Source: Gemmatimonadaceae bacterium
GTDB lineage: Bacteria; Gemmatimonadota; Gemmatimonadetes; Gemmatimonadales; Gemmatimonadaceae
NCBI GenBank assembly: GCA_019689955.1
Contig: JADGGM010000027.1
Coordinates: 1 to 12,557 of the forward strand
Direction: 5' to 3'
DNA: 12,557 nt
The translations under genes and the position numbers were made by a program. The notes under the pieces were generated by a model, which was given only the letters and a program-made list of their open reading frames with translations, was not told the DNA's origin and searched no databases. How positions within the stretch are numbered: position 1 is the stretch's first letter; every line of letters begins with the position of its first letter. Of the stretch, positions 8,923 to 12,557 are shown in pieces.

Positions 8923-10275
8923 TCACGGCGCGGGCGGGTCGTCGTTCGGCTCGTAGCGGGTCGCGCCGGCGGCGGTGATGCGGTGCGAGATGAGCGGGAG
9001 TGGGTGCTCGGCTTCGTCCGCGATGCGGATCGCGTCGGCGAGCGCCGCGCGCCCGGCGGCGATCCCGGCGTCGTCGCGCGCGAACACGGTGGCGAGCGGC
9101 TCGCCGGCGTTCACCCAGTCGCCGGGCTTCACGGTGATGACGAAGCCGACGGTGGGGTCCACGGTGTCCTCCATGCGCGTCCGTCCGCCGCCGAGCGCGA
9201 TCACGCCGCGTCCGACCGCGCGCGGCTCCACGCGGGCGACGAAGCCGCTGCGCGGGGCCTCGTACAGCTCGCACGCCTCGGCCTGCGGGAGGACCGCCGG
9301 GTCGTCGACCACGGCGGGGTTCCCGCCCTGCGCCTCGATGATCGCCTGCATCTTCTCCGCCGCGCGCCCCGACGAGATGGCGACCTCCATCCGCCGGCGC
9401 GCCTCGTCGCGCGTGGCGGCGGCGCCGCCGAGCACGAGCATCTCGGCGCCGAGCGCGTAGGTGACGGCCATGAGGTCCGGGGGTCCTTCGCCGCGCAGCG
9501 CGTGGATCGCCTCCTCGGTCTCGAGCGCGTTGCCGACCGCGCGGCCGAGGGGGCGGTCCATCGCCGTGATGAGGGCGACCGTCTCGCACCCGCGGTCCGC
9601 GGCGATCGCGATCATGGTGTGCGCGAGCTCGAGCCCGCGCTCGAGGTCGGGGAGGAAGGAGCCGGAGCCGCGCTTGATGTCGAGCACGAGCCCGGTGAGG
9701 CTCTCCGCGAGCTTCTTGCTCATGATGCTCGCGGCGATGAGGGGGACGGACTCGACGGTCGCGGTGGCGTCGCGGAGGGCGTACAGGCGGCGGTCCGCGG
9801 GGGCGATCTCGTCGGTCTGTCCCATGAGGACGCACCCCACGCGCTCGAGCTGCGCGCGCGCGGCGGCGAGGGAGAGGTCGGTGCGCATCCCGGGGATGGC
9901 TTCGAGCTTGTCGAGGGTCCCGCCGGTGTGGCCGAGGGAGCGCCCGGACATCATCGGCACGACGACACCGAGGGAGGCAACGAGAGGGGCGAGGACGAGG
10001 GAGACCTTGTCGCCGACGCCGCCGGTGGAGTGCTTGTCGACGCGCGCGGGGGCGAGTGCGGCGAGGTCGAAGGCGGCGCCGCTGGCGAGCATCGCGTCGG
10101 TGAGGGCGACCGTCTCCGCGCGGTCGAGGCCACGGAGGTAGGCGGCCATGAGGAAGGCGGCCATCTGGTAGTCGGGGATGTGGCCGGCCGCATAGGCGCC
10201 GATGAGGGCGCGCCATTCCCCCGGCTCGATGCGCCCTCCGTCGCGTTTGCGCTCGATCAGCCGATGTGCGAGCAT
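8923..10275 (-). CDS. deoA: Thymidine / pyrimidine-nucleoside phosphorylase
   Basis: A 450-residue cytosolic salvage enzyme that splits thymidine (and possibly uridine) with phosphate to base plus (deoxy)ribose-1-phosphate. The N-terminal helical domain starts MLAHRLIERKRDGGRIEPGEW, as in the family. Phosphate-binding KHSTGGVGDK is at 81-90 and the signature SGRSLGHTGGTLDKLEAIPG at 110-129. R168, S183 and K187 (LRDATATVES; SIMSKKLAES) match the substrate-binding triad of the E. coli enzyme in spacing. DIKRGSGSF (199-207) and the C-terminal PYNP domain complete it. The ATG at 10275 is chosen because the frame extends upstream to 10515 only through low-complexity Arg-rich sequence that overlaps the neighbouring gene. 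No good Shine-Dalgarno precedes it. It is a single gene, divergent from the TPR gene. Whether it prefers thymidine (deoA) or both nucleosides (pdp) cannot be told from sequence alone. Confidence 0.94.
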   Translation of the reverse strand: MLAHRLIERKRDGGRIEPGEWRALIGAYAAGHIPDYQMAAFLMAAYLRGLDRAETVALTDAMLASGAAFDLAALAPARVDKHSTGGVGDKVSLVLAPLVASLGVVVPMMSGRSLGHTGGTLDKLEAIPGMRTDLSLAAARAQLERVGCVLMGQTDEIAPADRRLYALRDATATVESVPLIAASIMSKKLAESLTGLVLDIKRGSGSFLPDLERGLELAHTMIAIAADRGCETVALITAMDRPLGRAVGNALETEEAIHALRGEGPPDLMAVTYALGAEMLVLGGAAATRDEARRRMEVAISSGRAAEKMQAIIEAQGGNPAVVDDPAVLPQAEACELYEAPRSGFVARVEPRAVGRGVIALGGGRTRMEDTVDPTVGFVITVKPGDWVNAGEPLATVFARDDAGIAAGRAALADAIRIADEAEHPLPLISHRITAAGATRYEPNDDPPAP

Positions 10276-10379
10276 TAATCGGTGGTTGGCGTATTTCTCC
10301 CATGTCGGCGGAGAGCCCGCCGTGAGGCGGCGGCCCAGGGCCGCGCCTTCCGTGACCGAACCCCAATGTCGGAGTTTCC
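10276..10379. promoter_or_regulatory. Divergent region between deoA and the TPR gene
   Basis: These 104 bases must hold both start regions. I see no convincing -35/-10 pair. GCGGCCC-A-GGGCCGC (10330-10344) is a perfect inverted repeat with a single central base. GGAG at 10371-10374 is the Shine-Dalgarno for the TPR gene. Confidence 0.25.
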
Positions 10380-11150
10380 ATGCTCGCGCGCTACCTCGCC
10401 GCTGGTCTCGTCCTCGTGCTCGGCGCTCGCGCTGGACTGGCGCAGACCGCAGCGGATCACATCGCGAAAGGGGACAGCGCCCACGCCGCGCTCCGCGCGC
10501 CGGAGGCGTATGCACACTACAAGGAGGCCATCGCCCTCGACTCGAACAACTACGAGGCGCTCTGGAAAGCCTCGCGCGAAGCGGTCGACCTGGGCGAGTT
10601 CGAACCGGACAAGGCGAAGCAGAAGGAGTACTACGCCGAAGGGCGGCAGTATGCCGAACGCGCGGTGGCCGTCAAACCGGACGACGCCGAGGGGCACTTC
10701 ACGCTCGCGCGCGCGCTGGGGCGTGTGGCGCTCTCGGTGGGGAAGAAAGAGCGGGTGAAGTACGCGAAGCAGATCCGCAGCGAGGCGCTGGCGGCGCTTC
10801 AGTACGACTCCGTACACGCAGGCGCGCTGCACGTGATGGGGCGGTGGAACGCGGAGATCATGCGGCTCAGCGGGTTCTCGCGCTTCTTCGCGAAGAACTT
10901 CCTGGGGGGCGGGGTGTTCGACCAGGCGAGCTGGGACTCGGCGGTGGTGTACATGGAGCGCTCGGTGCAGCACGACCCCAAGCGTCTGGTCCACCACCTG
11001 GACCTGGGGGAGATCTACCGGGACCGGAACGCGCGCGGCGACAAGGAGCGGGCGCGGGCGGAGCTCGAGGCGGTGGTGAACGGCCAGGAGCTGGACTACA
11101 ACGACAAGTTCTACAAGAAGCAGGCGCAGACCGACCTGGACAAGATGTGA
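10380..11150 (+). CDS. Exported TPR protein resembling the RMDN family
   Basis: A 256-residue protein exported by an N-terminal signal peptide (MLARYLAAGLVLVLGARAGL, cleavage likely after Ala21 or nearby). The mature part is alpha-helical with TPR-like units at about 26-58 (AKGDSAHAALRAPEAYAHYKEAIALD), 60-100 (ALWKASREAVDLGE...AERAVAVKPDD) and 185-215 (SWDSAVVYMERSVQHDPKRLVHHLDLGEIY). The central segment, KKERVKYAKQIRSEALAAL then GALHVMGRWNAEIM (about 122-161) and the FFAKNFLGG...FDQASWDSAV stretch, resembles the conserved core of the RMDN (regulator of microtubule dynamics) family, known in eukaryotes and some bacteria. The ATG at 10380 has GGAG five bases upstream. It stands alone, divergent from deoA and convergent with the YtxH gene. 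Function is unknown; a periplasmic scaffold role is inference. Confidence 0.83.
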   Translation: MLARYLAAGLVLVLGARAGLAQTAADHIAKGDSAHAALRAPEAYAHYKEAIALDSNNYEALWKASREAVDLGEFEPDKAKQKEYYAEGRQYAERAVAVKPDDAEGHFTLARALGRVALSVGKKERVKYAKQIRSEALAALQYDSVHAGALHVMGRWNAEIMRLSGFSRFFAKNFLGGGVFDQASWDSAVVYMERSVQHDPKRLVHHLDLGEIYRDRNARGDKERARAELEAVVNGQELDYNDKFYKKQAQTDLDKM

Positions 11151-11156
11151 TCGACG

Positions 11157-11198
11157 CGCGGAGATGGGACGAACCGCCCATGGTCCGTCCTCTCCGCG
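11157..11198. terminator. Two-part hairpin between convergent TPR and YtxH genes
   Basis: Outer stem CGCGGAGA (11157-11164) with TCTCCGCG (11191-11198) is perfect over 8 bp. The inner stem GGACGAACC with GGTCCGTCC pairs at 8 of 9 around the loop GCCCAT. It starts six bases after the TPR stop and ends five before the minus-strand stop at 11204. No T-tract. Likely a bidirectional terminator. Confidence 0.65.
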
Positions 11199-11203
11199 GG
11201 GGA

Positions 11204-11617
11204 TCACCGCCGGTCGGCGACGTCTTCGACGGCCCAGCGCGAGCGGGTGAGCCCGCGACGGAGCTTACGGCGGCTGCGGCGGACGGCGCGCTCGGCGTCG
11301 TGGCGGAGGTCGTCCCAGCGGTCGGTCATCTGGCCGCCGAGGCGGCGGGCGCGCTCGCCGAGGAGCTCGCGCGTCTCCTCGCCGGTTCGGGGGGCGAAGA
11401 GGAGGGCCGCGCCCGCGCCCAGGGCGAGGCCGAGGGCGATGCCGGCGGCGAATGCGCCGAGCTGGCGCCAGTCGGTGGATTCCTCGTAGCTGTCGTGTCG
11501 ACGCATGGACTCTGCTCCTGCATGGGGGCCGTTGTCGAGCGACCGGGAGCGCCGGCCGACGAAGTGGCGCGCGGCGTGGCGCGCGCGCTCACGGGAGAAC
11601 GGTGTGGAGCGGGGCAT
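11204..11617 (-). CDS. YtxH-domain general stress/envelope protein
   Basis: A small membrane-associated protein with a YtxH domain. One transmembrane helix (WRQLGAFAAGIALGLALGAGAALLFAP read as two adjoining segments, about residues 50-76 of the long form) is followed by the family signature LLFAPRTGEETRELL and a long basic helix rich in Arg (RRSRRKLRRGL). The role in the cell is unknown; relatives are linked to stress in Bacillus. Two starts are credible. The ATG at 11617 gives 137 residues, has AGGAGG ten bases upstream, and the extra 37 codons keep the G/C-rich third position expected of coding DNA. The ATG at 11506 gives 100 residues (MRRHDSYEESTDW), has AGGAG eight bases upstream, and yields the more usual YtxH length. 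I give the longer form; the shorter may be real or both may be made. The gene is monocistronic, convergent with the TPR gene. Confidence 0.8.
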   Translation of the reverse strand: MPRSTPFSRERARHAARHFVGRRSRSLDNGPHAGAESMRRHDSYEESTDWRQLGAFAAGIALGLALGAGAALLFAPRTGEETRELLGERARRLGGQMTDRWDDLRHDAERAVRRSRRKLRRGLTRSRWAVEDVADRR

Positions 11618-11865
11618 GGGCTACGTCCCTCCTGCTCGGTCGCCTTCAGCGGCGGCCAACTGGTAAGAAACTTGCGGATTGGTGAGAGCGCCAGCACCCT
11701 TCCAGTCGGCCGTCGGATCCGACGGGGTTCCCATGGAATCCGCCACGCGCTGTACACCGGGGTCCCGCTCGCAGCGTCTGCCAGGTTACCATGTGAAGCC
11801 GCATCGTTCGCCAGTCCGGGTGGACCGTTCGCCGGGAACCGCGCTCCAGTTGCGTGAGGGGATGC
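11618..11865. other. Divergent intergenic region with a 16-bp palindrome
   Basis: No gene is supported here. It separates the minus-strand YtxH start from the plus-strand response regulator and must carry promoters for both, though I find no convincing -35/-10 pair. It contains the perfect palindrome CCGTCGGATCCGACGG (11710-11725) and two copies of CGTTCGCC (11805-11812 and 11826-11833) spaced 21 bp. GAGGGG at 11856-11861 is the ribosome site for the next gene. Confidence 0.4.
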
Positions 11866-12255
11866 ATGAACACCATGGGTAAGACCGTGTTGCTGGTGGA
11901 GGACAACGAGGACAACCGCATCGTCTATTCCACCATTCTCCAGCATTTCGGGTACCGCGTGATGGAGGCGCTGAACGGCGAGGAAGGGATCGCCAAGGCC
12001 CGTGCGGAGAAGCCCGATCTCATTCTGATGGACATCTCGATCCCGGTGATCGACGGGTGGGAAGCGACGCAGGTGCTGAAGCGGGATCCGGAGACGCGAC
12101 AGATCCCGATCATTGCGCTCACGGCGCACGCGCTGGCCTCGGACCGGGAGAAGGCGATGGAGGTGGGGTGCGACAGCTACCTGGCCAAGCCGTGCGAGCC
12201 GAAGGCGGTCGTGAGCGAGGTGGAGAAGTTCATTGGACGGGGAGATGGACGGTGA
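11866..12255 (+). CDS. Single-domain response regulator (CheY-like receiver)
   Basis: A 129-residue receiver domain with no output domain. It probably shuttles phosphate or acts by protein contact in a two-component pathway. Acidic metal-binding residues are E12-D13 (LLVEDNEDNR). The phosphoacceptor is D56 in LILMDISIPVIDGWE. The switch Thr is T86 in ALTAHAL, and the conserved Lys is K108 in SYLAKPCEP. The NEDNR after the acidic pair and AKPCEP are common in receivers that partner hybrid histidine kinases. The ATG at 11866 is chosen for the GAGGGG just upstream; the GTG at 11854 and the ATG at 11875 are in-frame alternatives with poorer spacing. The next gene starts within its last 11 bases, so the two are coupled. 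No kinase is visible in the window. Confidence 0.92.
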   Translation: MNTMGKTVLLVEDNEDNRIVYSTILQHFGYRVMEALNGEEGIAKARAEKPDLILMDISIPVIDGWEATQVLKRDPETRQIPIIALTAHALASDREKAMEVGCDSYLAKPCEPKAVVSEVEKFIGRGDGR

Positions 12256-12557
12256 TGTAGCGCGGCCCCCGCGGGTTCTCATTGTCGATGACCACCCCGA
12301 CAACATCGAGGTGATTCGGGCTCGGCTCGAAGCCAAGGGGTACGCGACGGAGTACGCGATGGACGGGGAGGAGGCGCTGGCGCTCGTGGTCCAGTCGCCG
12401 CCGGACCTGATCCTGCTGGACGTGATGATGCCGCGCCTCGGCGGCCACGAAGTGGCGCGCCGGATCAAGGCGGACCGGTCGCTGCCGTTCATCCCGATCA
12501 TCATGCAGACGGCGCTCGAGTCGGTGGAGAGCAAGGTGGAGGGGCTCGGGGCGGGCG
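12245..12557 (+). CDS. Response regulator, 3' part cut by window edge
   Basis: The first 104 residues of a second receiver-domain protein; the frame is open to the window end. MDGDVARPPRVLIVDDHPDNIEVIRARL starts the domain, read here in two runs: MDGDVARPPR and VLIVDDHPDN. D15-D16 are the acidic pair, D59 in LILLDVMMPRLGGHE is the phosphoacceptor, and Thr89 in IIMQTALES is the switch residue. The conserved Lys is not reached. The ATG at 12245 overlaps the preceding gene by 11 bases (ATGGACGGTGA), a coupling arrangement. GGGG lies immediately upstream. Proteins starting this way often continue into an output domain such as a GGDEF, cyclase, kinase or phosphatase, so the full function cannot be told from this window. 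Confidence 0.88.
   Translation, partial: MDGDVARPPRVLIVDDHPDNIEVIRARLEAKGYATEYAMDGEEALALVVQSPPDLILLDVMMPRLGGHEVARRIKADRSLPFIPIIMQTALESVESKVEGLGAG

Noticed and set aside
8806..10278. A 490-codon plus-strand frame antisense to deoA
   Set aside because: The product is Gly/Arg/Asp/Glu-rich with no domain, while the opposite strand encodes the full phosphorylase signature.
10276..10515. An 80-residue N-terminal extension of the phosphorylase
   Set aside because: It overlaps the start of the divergent TPR gene, is Arg-rich without structure, and the family begins at MLAHRLIERKRDGG.
11679..11882. A 67-codon plus-strand frame in the intergenic region before the response regulator
   Set aside because: No Shine-Dalgarno, no similarity, unbiased third positions, and it runs into the next gene in another frame.
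11326..12534. A 402-codon minus-strand frame under the response regulators and YtxH gene
   Set aside because: It lies antisense to two clear receiver genes and its sequence has no family features.

Overview
The window is GC-rich throughout (roughly 70% by eye), with strong G/C preference at third codon positions. It reads as an ordinary stretch of bacterial chromosome. A short 645-residue GyrB, a secreted M28 peptidase with a PA-like domain, a BlaI/M56 pair with C-terminal helical repeats, and GC-only terminators together suggest a Gemmatimonadota-like bacterium. That assignment is inference; there is no rRNA or marker comparison behind it.

Layout, left to right. Bases 78-1829 (+) encode a secreted zinc aminopeptidase, followed by a hairpin terminator. 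Bases 2076-4013 (+) encode gyrB, with a recognisable sigma70-type promoter at 1977-2005 and a 45-base terminator hairpin at 4050-4094. Three genes then lie on the minus strand (read right to left): a membrane-anchored LuxR-type regulator (5580-6143), an Rrf2 regulator with a palindrome on its start codon (5048-5512), and an overlapping thioredoxin-reductase-like flavoprotein with a CPYC centre (4165-5058). Divergent from these is a DUF2231-type four-helix membrane protein (6269-6826, +). Convergent to that is a minus-strand blaI/M56 pair (8435-8821 and 6871-8433). Its promoter region has a 10-bp palindrome that looks like a BlaI operator. Upstream, also on the minus strand, is thymidine/pyrimidine-nucleoside phosphorylase (8923-10275). 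Divergent from it is an exported TPR protein resembling the RMDN family (10380-11150, +). This converges on a minus-strand YtxH protein (11204-11617). The window ends with two overlapping response-regulator genes (11866-12255 and 12245 onward, +); the second is cut by the window edge.

The genes form small independent units rather than one pathway. Two units look self-regulated: rrf2 with its flavoprotein (probable thiol-redox response) and blaI with its M56 protease (probable envelope or antibiotic stress). I see no phage, transposon, CRISPR, tRNA or rRNA. I do not see a clearly new multi-gene system. The most unusual items are the repeat-bearing BlaR1-like protease without a penicillin-binding sensor, the RMDN-like secreted TPR protein, the GliT-like flavoprotein lacking a normal NADPH motif, and the series of GC hairpins without T-tracts at gene ends.
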